From assembly GCF_014656395.1 (NCBI RefSeq), contig NZ_BNCI01000001.1:965893-1029892 (forward strand): a DNA stretch of 64,000 bases, in the 5' to 3' direction. The notes below the pieces were generated by a model. That model ran no database searches. It worked only from the letters and a program-made list of their open reading frames with translations, and was not told the DNA's origin. Position 1 is the first letter of the stretch, and each line of letters begins with the position of its first letter. This document shows positions 45,172 through 53,857 of this stretch, in pieces. The position numbers were made by a program, and so were the translations under genes. Source of the DNA: Kordiimonas sediminis. Lineage in GTDB: Bacteria; Pseudomonadota; Alphaproteobacteria; Sphingomonadales; Kordiimonadaceae.

Positions 45172-45241
45172 AATATTTTGATGATTTTGATTAATTGATT
45201 CTGATGTGCTCGCGAACTGAGCGATGAATCATCAAAATATT
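45172..45241. repeat. Perfect 15-bp inverted repeat around a 40-bp loop
   Basis: AATATTTTGATGATT (45172-45186) is repeated inverted as AATCATCAAAATATT (45227-45241). The loop contains a nested GCTC/GAGC dyad. It could be a small RNA, a cruciform protein site, or the ends of a miniature mobile element. Confidence 0.65.
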
Positions 45242-45531
45242 ATATCATTCGTTTAGTTCTCTGATTCAAAATAGGATTTTTTGAGTTCCTCTAAGAAAGT
45301 CATTCTGTTCATTTTTACCTTAAATGATGTTGATAAAGTATTTACTTACATTCGTAAAGCGTGAAAATTCACACAAAAGTGTCTGTATAAACAGGAGCTT
45401 GTGAAATATAAATCAGTTTGATTTCGTCAGTCGGTGGTGCGGGAATTTAAAAAAATTAGGTGCCGGCCAGCATGGTGATGCCAGATCGTTTACTTCTGGA
45501 AAAAAGATTCGGTTGGAATCTTAGACAGATT

Positions 45532-45729
45532 TTAGCCGCGCCGTTTGCAGTGAATATCTTCAAGGGCAGTCACGACAGAGTACCACTGATTATCCTCACA
45601 GATTCGCAGGGCTTTTTTCAGGCCTAAATGATTATAAAGATTCGCCGCAAGAACTCGGGAATGGCGGGAAACCTGCGAATCGCCGACTTTAGCGGGGGTG
45701 GTGTTTTCTGGCTCCAGGGCTGATGACAT
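45532..45729 (-). CDS. Small basic protein of unknown function
   Basis: 65-aa protein, family not recognised. Residues 28-58 read as one amphipathic helix pair (ANLYNHLGLKKALRICEDNQ, then WYSVVTALEDI) with conserved-looking aromatic residues, and the C-terminus is basic (HCKRRG). It stands alone between two intergenic stretches with a weak GAGCG ribosome site. A small regulatory protein is possible, but nothing supports a specific role. Confidence 0.5.
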   Translation of the reverse strand: MSSALEPENTTPAKVGDSQVSRHSRVLAANLYNHLGLKKALRICEDNQWYSVVTALEDIHCKRRG

Positions 45730-45878
45730 TCTTATATCGCTCTTACTAAGTTACACATCGACGGGACCACGACAGGATAAATGTCACTGATCCCCCAATC
45801 GTCAGAACTATACTAGGGATGAACATCTAAAAGACCGGTTAACAAGTGTGGTAAATTTAAGTGAAATATTTTTGTGAC

Positions 45879-47846
45879 TCAGTCAGGAGCGGTGTCAAGA
45901 ATCACTTCTGTCATCCCGCGAACAGAATTCCCTAGATAGAGGGCGTCTGCTTTTTCCAGGTCACCTACTGTGAGATGTCTTTCCGTATATATATTGGGTG
46001 CAGTCCGTAGCAGATTCGCCCGCAAGGTGCCCGGCAGCAGGCCCGCGGATACGGGCGGCGTGACTATCTGGTCCCCAAACCGGGCAAACAGGTTATGAAT
46101 CGCGCCTTCTGTTACTGCCCCGTTTTCGTTCAGGAAAATCGTATCGGCGAAGCCTTGTGCGGATGCCTTTTTATATTCCCGGTCATACAGATCCCGTCTG
46201 GTGGTTTTGTGATACAAAAAACGGTCCCGGCTATCGGTGCGGGTTTTGTTAATATAAACTTTCGCCGGGTGCGCAGATTTTCGCATACTGTTAACAGCAA
46301 CACTGGTTATGGATACTGCACCGGTGTCGGCCAGTAGAAGACGCAGGCGGTAATAGCCGCCAGTGCTATTATTGTCCGTGCTATTGTTCAGATGCGGCAG
46401 GGCACTGGTGTGAGCGTCTAGTGCTGCACGAATGGATGCTGCATCATAGGGAAAGCCAAAATAGGCTGCGCTGGCTTGCAGCCGGTCCATATGCAAATCA
46501 AGGAATGTGAGGGCTTCATCGCCGCTATGGTGCGCAGCCGGGTTATATTTCAGTGTTTCTATTAAATGAAAATTCCTGCCTTTTTCCTCCAGAAAGCGGG
46601 CTTTCAGGTTACATTCCGCATACTCAGATTCTGCGTCACTGTCGGCGACAATACCGCTGCCAATTGAAATGCGTCCTTGCCCAAAATGGTCCAGAACCAC
46701 CGTGCGAATCGGTACATTCAGGGTCCAGTCAGGACCAGGTGATTCGCCGCCTGCGGTAAGTTTCGGGGGGCTGAAATGACCAATGGCGCCGCAGTAGATG
46801 CCGCGCGGGGTGTCTTCAAGCTCACTAATAATTTCCATGGCGCGTATTTTCGGGGCGCCGGTGACACTGCCGCACGGAAACATGGCTTTGATCACGTCGG
46901 ACGGTAAAAGGCTTTCCTCCGCATCAGCGGTCACAGTGCTCGTCATCTGGTGCAGGGTAGGGTAGGTCTCTACACTGAACAGGTCGGTTGTAGTAACGCT
47001 GCCCGGCCGCGCCATTTTGCTCAGATCATTTCGGATAAGGTCTACAATCATCAGGTTTTCTGCTTTGGACTTTTCGTCGGTCCGCAGAGAAGCCACCGTA
47101 TCCGCATCGCTTGTTGGGGTGTTACCGCGCGGCGCGGTTCCCTTCATAGGTTTGCACGTTAGCTGATTGCCGCGCCGGGACAGGAATAATTCCGGGGACA
47201 GGGATAAAATCTGATACTGCTCGGCCGGATTATCGGCATCCACTGGTCCCGTATCGATGAAGGCCCCGTAAGGCACTGGTTGGGCCGTGCGCAACTGGCC
47301 GTAAAGAGCCAGCACATCCCCGGACAGTGTCAGGGGCACGGGATATGTATAGTTTACCTGATAGATATCCCCGGACAGGATATAGTCTTTCAGTTTCCCG
47401 ATGGCAGAAAGGTATGAATTTTTGTCTGTGTCGGGCGGCCCTGCTTTCAGGGTTGCGCGTCGCTGTGTGCCAATGCTTGCTGCGTCTAGATGTTCTAAGG
47501 TGTCATGCGGTGACAGGCGTGCCATATGACGGGTTGCCATCATCCAGATCAGGGGTTCCGGGGCCTTGCCGCAGTAGAGGCGCGCTAGTTTTTCTTCAAA
47601 ACTTGCAGCCACTTCATAGGAAATCCACCCCGCAACATGCAAACCGTCACTATAGGCAGCATCTATCCGTTTGAGCGCGTCTGGCACTTCATCCAGTGTG
47701 TTGGCGGTAATGATATACTCAGGATCATGGAAAAGACGCGATTGCCCCGCCACAGATGACTTTCTGCTGTCATCAAGCAAAACAAAAGGCGGGCGGCGTA
47801 AAAGGGGCATCGGCATTGCAAATTCAAGATTGATCCATGGGTCCAT
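45879..47846 (-). CDS. pabBC: Fused aminodeoxychorismate synthase I / aminodeoxychorismate lyase (PabB-PabC)
   Basis: 655-aa fusion. The N-terminal chorismate-binding domain (about 1-400) has GDIYQVNYTYP and PCGSVTGAPKIRAMEII, the PabB active-site motifs. The C-terminal part (about 420-655) is a class IV aminotransferase: YHKTTRR carries the PLP lysine, then FLNENGAVTEGAIHNLF. Together they turn chorismate plus ammonia into 4-aminobenzoate for folate; the glutaminase PabA is not encoded here. ATG 47846 is divergent from the AceE-like gene. Confidence 0.92.
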   Translation of the reverse strand: MDPWINLEFAMPMPLLRRPPFVLLDDSRKSSVAGQSRLFHDPEYIITANTLDEVPDALKRIDAAYSDGLHVAGWISYEVAASFEEKLARLYCGKAPEPLIWMMATRHMARLSPHDTLEHLDAASIGTQRRATLKAGPPDTDKNSYLSAIGKLKDYILSGDIYQVNYTYPVPLTLSGDVLALYGQLRTAQPVPYGAFIDTGPVDADNPAEQYQILSLSPELFLSRRGNQLTCKPMKGTAPRGNTPTSDADTVASLRTDEKSKAENLMIVDLIRNDLSKMARPGSVTTTDLFSVETYPTLHQMTSTVTADAEESLLPSDVIKAMFPCGSVTGAPKIRAMEIISELEDTPRGIYCGAIGHFSPPKLTAGGESPGPDWTLNVPIRTVVLDHFGQGRISIGSGIVADSDAESEYAECNLKARFLEEKGRNFHLIETLKYNPAAHHSGDEALTFLDLHMDRLQASAAYFGFPYDAASIRAALDAHTSALPHLNNSTDNNSTGGYYRLRLLLADTGAVSITSVAVNSMRKSAHPAKVYINKTRTDSRDRFLYHKTTRRDLYDREYKKASAQGFADTIFLNENGAVTEGAIHNLFARFGDQIVTPPVSAGLLPGTLRANLLRTAPNIYTERHLTVGDLEKADALYLGNSVRGMTEVILDTAPD

Positions 47847-47931
47847 GTGCTGCTAGGCAACGTGCTGGACATTGTCTGCAGTATACTTTTATCTTGCATC
47901 ATCGAAACCACGTCAATCAGAGTTTGTATCT

Positions 47932-50319
47932 ATGGCTATTACAGCAAAAAAGAGTAAAAGCCCGGTGGCATCCGCCACCTCCCGGCCGGTATCAGCGGAT
48001 GAACTGGCGACACTGGATTTGCTATATCAGCAAGTGCAGTGGCTGTCTGCCTGGACTATACACCATGCAAATAATATTCGGCCCAACGAAGATGGTTTGA
48101 AAGTCGGCGGTCATCAGGCTTCCAGCGCGTCGCTCGCTGCTATCATGTGTGCGCTCTATTTCAAGGTTCTAAATCCAAATGATCGCATAGCGGTCAAACC
48201 GCACGCCAGCCCTGTTTTTCATGCAATTCAGTATTTGCTGGGCCGTCAAAGCCGAGAGCAATTGGAACAGTTTCGGGCCCTGGGTGGGGCACAGAGTTAT
48301 CCCAGCCGCACAAAAGACAAGGATGATGTGGATTTCTCCACGGGGTCGGTTGGCCTTGGTGCTGCCATGACGCTGTTTGCGTCGCTGGTGCAGGACCATC
48401 TGCTTGACAAGGGAGTGCTAGCAAAAGAAGACGCAGGCAGGATGATCTCGCTCCTAGGCGATGCGGAACTGGACGAAGGCAATATCTACGAAGCCCTGAT
48501 CGAAGGCTATAAGCACGGTTTGCGTAATTGCTGGTGGGTCATTGATTATAACCGTCAAAGTCTGGACGCTATAACCAGTGACCGGATGTTTACACGGTTT
48601 CATGATATTTTCGAGACGACAGGCTGGAAAGTCATCACCCTGAAATACGGCAAGTTATTGCAGGATGCTTTCACAAAACCGGGCGGGGAGGCATTACGGG
48701 CCTGGATTGATGAATGCCCGAACGATCTTTATAGCGCGCTTACTTACAAAGGGGGTGCCGCCTGGCGTGCACGACTGCTCGCAGATATTGGCAAAAAACG
48801 GGGCGTCAAAGCCTTGTTGAACGGTTATGACGACAAGGCCCTGGGTGCCCTGATGACCAACCTGGGCGGGCATGACCTTGAACTGTTGCTAGAGACATTC
48901 CTGTCAATTGATAGCGACCAGCCCCACTGTTTTATCTGTTATACAGTCAAGGGACGAGGCTTGCCGTTCGAAGGGCATAAAGATAATCATGCGGGCTTGA
49001 TGAACCCATCACAGATGGCAGACTTGCAGGACCGAATGAATATCCCAGCGGGTCAGGAATGGGTGCCATTTGCCGGGATGCCTGACAAAGCAGATGCGTT
49101 GAACAAGTATCTTGAAACAGTACCGTTCAACCAGCGGTCTTCGGGCCGTAAAACTGCTCCGGTTCTGCCGGTTCCGCCGAAAGAAAGTTTTCCGTGCCCG
49201 GCAGATAAGGCAACCAGCACTCAGGTAGCTTTTGGTAAAATAATGAATGCCTTGGCAAAGTCGGAGACGGCGCTTGCGGATCATATTATCACCACCAGCC
49301 CGGATGTGACGGTGTCTACAAACCTTGGTGGGTGGGTGAACCAGCGCGGTATTTATAGCCGCGAGGGTCATACTGATACATTCAAGGAGCAGCAGGTTCT
49401 AAGCCCTCAAATATGGCAGTCTGCGACAACCGGGCAGCATATGGAGCTGGGGATTGCTGAAAATAATTTGTTTTTGGCATTGGCCGCGATGGGCCTGTCC
49501 GGCAGTTTGTTTGGGACACGTTTGATGCCTGTTGGAACGCTCTATGATCCGTTTATAAATCGCGGGTTGGATGCACTGAATTATGCCTGTTATCAGGATA
49601 GCCGGTTTATGCTGGTTGCAACACCCAGCGGTATTACACTGGCACCGGAAGGCGGGGCACATCAGTCGATCCACACGCCGGTGATCGGAATGGCGCAGGA
49701 TAAACTGGTGTATTTTGAACCAGCCTATGTCGACGAATTATCAGCCATTATGCGTCGCGGTTTTGAACATATGCAAAAGACTGACGGTGATTCGATTTAT
49801 CTGCGGCTGTCGACCCGTGTGCTGGAACAGGTGGAACGCCCGGACGATAGGTGGGAAGAGGAAATGCTGGTTGGTGGTGCCTACTGGCAGGAGCAGCCAG
49901 AAGAAGGTGCAGAACTGGCGATTATTTATACGGGCGCTGTTGCGCCGGAGGCCAAAGCAGCCTTTGACAGTATCTTGGAGGATGTCCCGGGTGCGGGCTT
50001 GATGGCTGTCCCGTCACCGGATCAGGTACATAAAGCCTGGTCAAAAAGTATCCGTGATCTGGGGGCTGACAATATCAATGAACCCTGTCATATACGGCAG
50101 CTCTTATCCCGCCTGTCTCCTAACGCGAAGCTTGTCACGGTCATTGACGGGGCGCCAACCACGCTTAGCTGGCTTGGATCTGTCTGCGGGCACAGGGTGA
50201 TGCCGCTTGGGATCGACCGGTTTGGTCAAAGCGGATCAATTAACGAGCTGTACCGCGAATACAGGATTGGTACAGATGCGATTGTAGATGCCTGTGCATC
50301 GGCCTTCACGGCGCGGTAG
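47932..50319 (+). CDS. Thiamine-diphosphate enzyme of the AceE / transketolase superfamily
   Basis: 795 aa from ATG 47932, which starts MAITAKK; an upstream in-frame TTG (47872) is less likely. The ThDP/metal motif GDAELDEGN and downstream NRQSLD match the homodimeric pyruvate dehydrogenase E1 and relatives (DXS/transketolase N-terminal domain), with VKPHASPVFHAIQYLLG near residue 85. The transketolase pyrimidine domain follows (ELGIAENNLF). It may be a 2-oxoacid dehydrogenase E1 or a ketolase; no E2 or E3 gene is adjacent. Confidence 0.85.
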   Translation: MAITAKKSKSPVASATSRPVSADELATLDLLYQQVQWLSAWTIHHANNIRPNEDGLKVGGHQASSASLAAIMCALYFKVLNPNDRIAVKPHASPVFHAIQYLLGRQSREQLEQFRALGGAQSYPSRTKDKDDVDFSTGSVGLGAAMTLFASLVQDHLLDKGVLAKEDAGRMISLLGDAELDEGNIYEALIEGYKHGLRNCWWVIDYNRQSLDAITSDRMFTRFHDIFETTGWKVITLKYGKLLQDAFTKPGGEALRAWIDECPNDLYSALTYKGGAAWRARLLADIGKKRGVKALLNGYDDKALGALMTNLGGHDLELLLETFLSIDSDQPHCFICYTVKGRGLPFEGHKDNHAGLMNPSQMADLQDRMNIPAGQEWVPFAGMPDKADALNKYLETVPFNQRSSGRKTAPVLPVPPKESFPCPADKATSTQVAFGKIMNALAKSETALADHIITTSPDVTVSTNLGGWVNQRGIYSREGHTDTFKEQQVLSPQIWQSATTGQHMELGIAENNLFLALAAMGLSGSLFGTRLMPVGTLYDPFINRGLDALNYACYQDSRFMLVATPSGITLAPEGGAHQSIHTPVIGMAQDKLVYFEPAYVDELSAIMRRGFEHMQKTDGDSIYLRLSTRVLEQVERPDDRWEEEMLVGGAYWQEQPEEGAELAIIYTGAVAPEAKAAFDSILEDVPGAGLMAVPSPDQVHKAWSKSIRDLGADNINEPCHIRQLLSRLSPNAKLVTVIDGAPTTLSWLGSVCGHRVMPLGIDRFGQSGSINELYREYRIGTDAIVDACASAFTAR

Positions 50320-50403
50320 CAGCAAGCTATAATTGGTGTAAGCACGATCCAGAATGATAGCAGGCCAGGGCGGTATGCACTGCCAAAAACGAAAGAAACT
50401 AAA

Positions 50404-51009
50404 ATGCAGCGTTATGCCAACAGGAAAGTAAAAGACCGGTTTCGTGATTGGAACCTGTTACACAAAAGCGTGGTGATATTTTTGTGGGCATTGGGGTTTG
50501 GTACGGCATTACGGGCCTATTTGGTGGTTGATGGTGGTGCTGTTGAACTGCAAATGGAGCAAACCTTGCCCCACGGAGCCGAGACTATTTGGCCATGGCT
50601 GCATGACACGGAAAACCGCCCTCGCTGGCAGGCTCATATTACACGGGTTAGTAAACTGCGTGGTGATACGGCTGCAGTGCGTTCTACGCGCCTGATTTCC
50701 TGGCGGGATCGCGGCAAGCGCTGGACAGGTGTTGAAGAAACCGTCGCCAGTGTACCTGGACGTCTGTATGAGGTTTATCAGGAATCTGAAAAGGATACCC
50801 GCCGCTTTAAGGTCGAGCTGGAGCCGATTTCTGCATGTCAGACCCGTGTTGTCTTTACTGAGACGATCAGGGACGAGTCCTATTCAAATAGATTCTTCGG
50901 GTTTTTGCAGTCTGGTGACCGGACAGAGCGATTGACCATTTCTTTCAGTGCGCTGACAGACTGGCTGGAAACAACTGACACCGGACCTTGCAGCACGGTG
51001 TCAGAATAA
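50404..51009 (+). CDS. Membrane-anchored SRPBCC (START-like) protein
   Basis: 201-aa protein: a basic N-terminus, one transmembrane helix (about residues 20-40) and then a polyketide cyclase/dehydrase-type ligand-binding domain (LPHGAETIWPWLHDTENRPRW, and QTRVVFTETIRDESYS). These folds bind hydrophobic ligands. Its target is unknown. It has no close partner gene. Confidence 0.75.
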   Translation: MQRYANRKVKDRFRDWNLLHKSVVIFLWALGFGTALRAYLVVDGGAVELQMEQTLPHGAETIWPWLHDTENRPRWQAHITRVSKLRGDTAAVRSTRLISWRDRGKRWTGVEETVASVPGRLYEVYQESEKDTRRFKVELEPISACQTRVVFTETIRDESYSNRFFGFLQSGDRTERLTISFSALTDWLETTDTGPCSTVSE

Positions 51010-51045
51010 ACTGGGTATCAGGCCGGTGAAATGCCGGTATCTGAT

Positions 51046-51225
51046 CTAGGTATCTTCAACGTTATAGTCGTCGAATTCCCATTCGTTGGCTTTTTCCATT
51101 TCTGCCAGGAACAGGTTTTCTGCCGCAACCACGGCTTCTTCCTCCGAGGAGGCATCCACTGTTGTAACCCAGTAGAAAGTACCGCGGTTTAGTTTGGCTT
51201 GAAGGGTAACCTTTAATTTCGCCAT
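51046..51225 (-). CDS. 59-aa small protein of unknown function
   Basis: Short frame read leftward, MAKLKVTLQAKLNRGTFYWV at the N-terminus and ending FDDYNVEDT. The ribosome site AAGAGGCG precedes ATG 51225. Composition (alternating beta-like pattern, then an acidic helix SSEEEAVVAAENLFLAEMEK) and consistent codon use indicate a real gene. I do not recognise a named domain. It is downstream of the acyl-CoA dehydrogenase in the same direction, about 80 bases after its stop codon. Confidence 0.7.
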   Translation of the reverse strand: MAKLKVTLQAKLNRGTFYWVTTVDASSEEEAVVAAENLFLAEMEKANEWEFDDYNVEDT

Positions 51226-51269
51226 TTTAACGCCTCTTGTTACGATATGCTGCTACATACGGTGGCAGC

Positions 51270-51295
51270 GACCCAAGGTCAAGCGCCCTTGGGTC
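51270..51295. other. 9-bp stem hairpin between the acyl-CoA dehydrogenase and the 59-aa gene
   Basis: GACCCAAGG (51270-51278) pairs with CCTTGGGTC (51287-51295). No T-tract follows on either strand. It may attenuate transcription into the small gene. Confidence 0.45.
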
Positions 51296-51306
51296 TGGAC
51301 CGGGGC

Positions 51307-52446
51307 CTAGATTGAACGCCCGATAAGTTCCTTCATGATTTCTGATGTGCCGCCGTAGATACGCTGCACGCGACTATCGGCATAGTGATGCGAAATTTCA
51401 TATTCCGACATAAAGCCATATCCGCCATGTAGTTGCAGGCATTCGTCAACAATCTTGCTTTGTAGTTCACTGCACCACAGTTTTGCCATGGCACCACCAA
51501 CGGCGTCCAGTTCACCTTTGATATGGCGTCCCAGACACTCGTCGACAAAAGCCCAGCCAACCGCCAGTTGGGTTTTCATTTCAGCCAGTTTAAAGCGTGT
51601 GTTCTGAAAGGCGGCTACCGGCTTGCCGAATGCTTTGCGTTCTTTGACATAGTCGACCGTAATATCAAAAGCCCGCTGTGACCCTGCCATGGCAATGAAG
51701 CCGATAGACAGGCGTTCCTGAGGCAATTCTTTCATCAGATACATGAAGCCGGCATTTTCAGCGCCGATCAGGTTGCTGGCGGGGACACGGACATCATCAA
51801 AAAACAGTTCAGAAGTATCCGAGCTGTGCATGCCCAGTTTTTCCAGATTGCGTCCACGGCGGAAACCGTCCCGGTCAGCTTCGACAAGAATCAGGCTTGA
51901 CCCTTTGGCGCCGCCTTCCTCTGTTGTTTTACAGACAACAATCACAATATCGCAGTGCTGCCCGTTTGAAATGAAAGTCTTGGCGCCGTTGATGACATAA
52001 TGGTCGCCGTCTTTGCGGGCCGTGGTTTTGATGCCCTGCAAGTCACTGCCTGTGCCTGGCTCGGTCATGGCAATCGCACCAACATATTCGCCGGTTACCA
52101 TTTTCGGCAGGACACGTTCTTTTAGTTCGTCGCTGCCGTAATGCAGAATGTAGGGCGCGACAATATCGGAATGGACAGCCAGTGCGGCACCACCGGCGCG
52201 ATTATACGCCTGCTCTTCGTTAATAATGCAATTAATACGGTAGTCACTCCCCAGTCCGCCATATTGCTCTGGTAATTGCGGGCACAAAATCCCTGCTTCA
52301 CCCGCCTTGTTCCAGAATTCACGTGGAACAATACCCGCTTTGTCCCATTCATCATGGAATGGTGTGGCTTCTGTTTGATAAAACTTCCTAACTGAATCAC
52401 GAAAAATAGAATGATCTTCGTCGTAGATTGCGCGCGATTGTAACAT
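51307..52446 (-). CDS. Acyl-CoA dehydrogenase (isovaleryl/long-chain type)
   Basis: 379-aa FAD enzyme. AMTEPGTGSDLQGI is the FAD/substrate motif. The usual C-terminal catalytic glutamate is absent (IYGGTSEIMKEL has Gly), while Glu244 in LPQERLS sits where isovaleryl- and long-chain dehydrogenases keep theirs, so the enzyme should be active. ATG 52446 follows GGGAGG; a longer frame from 52494 crosses the promoter and is rejected. It is a stand-alone gene with a MerR-type promoter, so it probably belongs to the same regulon as the operon at 22-28 kb. Confidence 0.92.
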   Translation of the reverse strand: MLQSRAIYDEDHSIFRDSVRKFYQTEATPFHDEWDKAGIVPREFWNKAGEAGILCPQLPEQYGGLGSDYRINCIINEEQAYNRAGGAALAVHSDIVAPYILHYGSDELKERVLPKMVTGEYVGAIAMTEPGTGSDLQGIKTTARKDGDHYVINGAKTFISNGQHCDIVIVVCKTTEEGGAKGSSLILVEADRDGFRRGRNLEKLGMHSSDTSELFFDDVRVPASNLIGAENAGFMYLMKELPQERLSIGFIAMAGSQRAFDITVDYVKERKAFGKPVAAFQNTRFKLAEMKTQLAVGWAFVDECLGRHIKGELDAVGGAMAKLWCSELQSKIVDECLQLHGGYGFMSEYEISHHYADSRVQRIYGGTSEIMKELIGRSI

Positions 52447-52469
52447 ACATTTCCTCCCGATGTGTTGGG

Positions 52470-52501
52470 AGTATGATGGTGACGTGCACGTCAACTGTCA
52501 A
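52470..52501 (-). promoter_or_regulatory. MerR-type promoter of the second acyl-CoA dehydrogenase
   Basis: Read leftward: consensus -35 TTGACA (52501-52496), an overlong 20-base spacer, and CATACT (52475-52470). The spacer contains the perfect palindrome TGACGTGCACGTCA (52480-52493), with an ACGT-NN-ACGT core as at the MerR gene promoter. Overlong spacers with a central dyad are the signature of MerR-family activation. Confidence 0.7.
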
Positions 52502-52535
52502 TCGCAGATTGCGATGTTTGCTCAGGAGCGAGTCA

Positions 52536-52564
52536 TAAAAAAAGACCGGGCAACCACCCGGTCT
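52536..52564 (-). terminator. Rho-independent terminator of the secreted 120-aa protein gene
   Basis: AGACCGGG (52543-52550) pairs with CCCGGTCT (52557-52564). Read leftward it is followed by seven T residues. It lies about 65 bases past the stop codon of the 120-aa gene. Confidence 0.88.
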
Positions 52565-52630
52565 GATTATATTTTACTGACGTGTCAGGAACTGGTGCCT
52601 GTCTGGTGGTGCCAGTCTGGCTGCAAGGCT

Positions 52631-52993
52631 CTAGCTATCTCGCTGCGAGTTCCGGTATTCCCGGATTGCTTCATTCAGCTGTACCTGCAGGTCCCGGCGC
52701 TGATTATGGATATCAGCAGAGTCTTCCTGCCAGCGTTCGCGCTGTTCTTTCGTCATGAAAGGGGACAGTTTGGCGATACGTCTGTCCATGCAGGTCAACC
52801 ATTCGTCAACATTGTTGGAATAGCTAATCACGGAATCGCGTGCAGCACGCATCTGCTCAGGGGTAGCATTCGTGCCACTTGGAAGCGTTGGCTTCGCAAT
52901 TGGTTGCGGGCCACATTCTTCTGCCGAGACTGAACCGGAGACTGTTGCGGCAAAGACAACCGATAGTGCAAGCGTCTTAAAAAGTGGTTTCAC
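52631..52993 (-). CDS. Secreted protein of unknown function, 120 aa
   Basis: Starts at GTG 52993, which has AAGGA 8 bases upstream; the longer frame to 53038 is less likely. The signal peptide is KPLFKTLALSVVFAATVSGS, cleaved near VSAEE. The mature part is charged and helical (DEWLTCMDRRIAKLSPFMTK, then a long Arg/Glu/Gln-rich coiled coil to the C-terminus) with two cysteines. No family recognised. It is followed by a strong terminator. Confidence 0.65.
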   Translation of the reverse strand: MKPLFKTLALSVVFAATVSGSVSAEECGPQPIAKPTLPSGTNATPEQMRAARDSVISYSNNVDEWLTCMDRRIAKLSPFMTKEQRERWQEDSADIHNQRRDLQVQLNEAIREYRNSQRDS

Positions 52994-53064
52994 GTTATGT
53001 ATCCTTGGGTTTTCACAAGTAACAATCTGACAACTCAATACGTCAGGATTATGGCGTTTGGCTG

Positions 53065-53691
53065 TTAGGCTTTGTCGGCCTCAGGCGCTGCAGCTTGCTC
53101 TGCCTGAGCTTTCTGTGCTTCTGCCAATTGTTTCTGATACTCGATTTCAGCCTTTGCCTGATCCGGGAACATTTGTGCCCAAACAGCATTGATACGGCCA
53201 CTAAGTTCAGAAATGGCATTGGCGATTGCCTGGAAATTATATCCGACACCCCGGTAGTAATAAATGTGGGTCGCAGGATTGTACGCGCGGTAGATATGTT
53301 TATCCTCAATGCGGGCATCAGGATTGATGGATGCAGGATCACCTACGAAGTCAATCACGACATGCTCGCCTTTGGTTTCTGCGATAAATTCGTCGGTCTT
53401 CTGATCCATATGCTCCCACAATTCACCAAGACGGCGATCATTCAGCGGGTGCTTTTCAGGCAGTTGCAGAACTTTGCGCAGGCTCTCGCCGCGGGCGCGG
53501 GAACGGGCCCGTGCTGGCCATAACATTGCAGAAAGCTGAGAAGCAGGCATCAGAACCATCTGGCCGCCGTATAGGATGCCTGGACCAGCTTGTGCCGACA
53601 TAGCCTGATTGAACAGATCAAAGGCAGCTTTAGTGTGCAGGCACTGATTACGAAGTTCGTGAATGTAAATTGAAAGAGTATTATTATCCAT
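53065..53691 (-). CDS. Protein of unknown function, 208 aa
   Basis: Soluble, mainly helical, with no signal peptide. Distinct stretches are LMPASQLSAMLWPARARSRARGESLRKVLQ and YYYRGVGYNFQAIANAI (each quoted in part), and a C-terminal Ala/Gln/Lys-rich coiled coil. I do not recognise a domain. It is 71 bases upstream of the secreted 120-aa gene and divergent from the 176-aa gene across a 166-bp gap. Confidence 0.7.
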   Translation of the reverse strand: MDNNTLSIYIHELRNQCLHTKAAFDLFNQAMSAQAGPGILYGGQMVLMPASQLSAMLWPARARSRARGESLRKVLQLPEKHPLNDRRLGELWEHMDQKTDEFIAETKGEHVVIDFVGDPASINPDARIEDKHIYRAYNPATHIYYYRGVGYNFQAIANAISELSGRINAVWAQMFPDQAKAEIEYQKQLAEAQKAQAEQAAAPEADKA

Positions 53692-53857
53692 TTTTTCCGG
53701 TCGCTTTTTATCAAAAAGTGAAAGTCTTTGACTTTTGCTACCATAGAGACCGTCTGCAATCCAGTGGAGAATGGTCGATTGATCAAATCGTCTCTATTCA
53801 TTGCCAAGTTGAATCTGACACTGTAGAATATCTGCGGGTATATAGTGAGTGTTGAAC

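Larger units (their letters stand above)
44672..45531. other. 860-bp regulatory intergenic region upstream of the TonB operon
   Basis: No protein gene is supported. It contains several dyads (44712-44730, 44923-44939 and 44964-44988) and then, from about 45050, a long AT-rich tract with a perfect 15-bp inverted repeat (45172-45241). Further small hairpins lie near 45350-45400 (for example GTGAAAATTCAC). A consensus -35 box TTGACA (45109-45114) reads rightward into the AT-rich part without a gene. The operon promoter must lie here but I cannot fix it. Confidence 0.6.
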
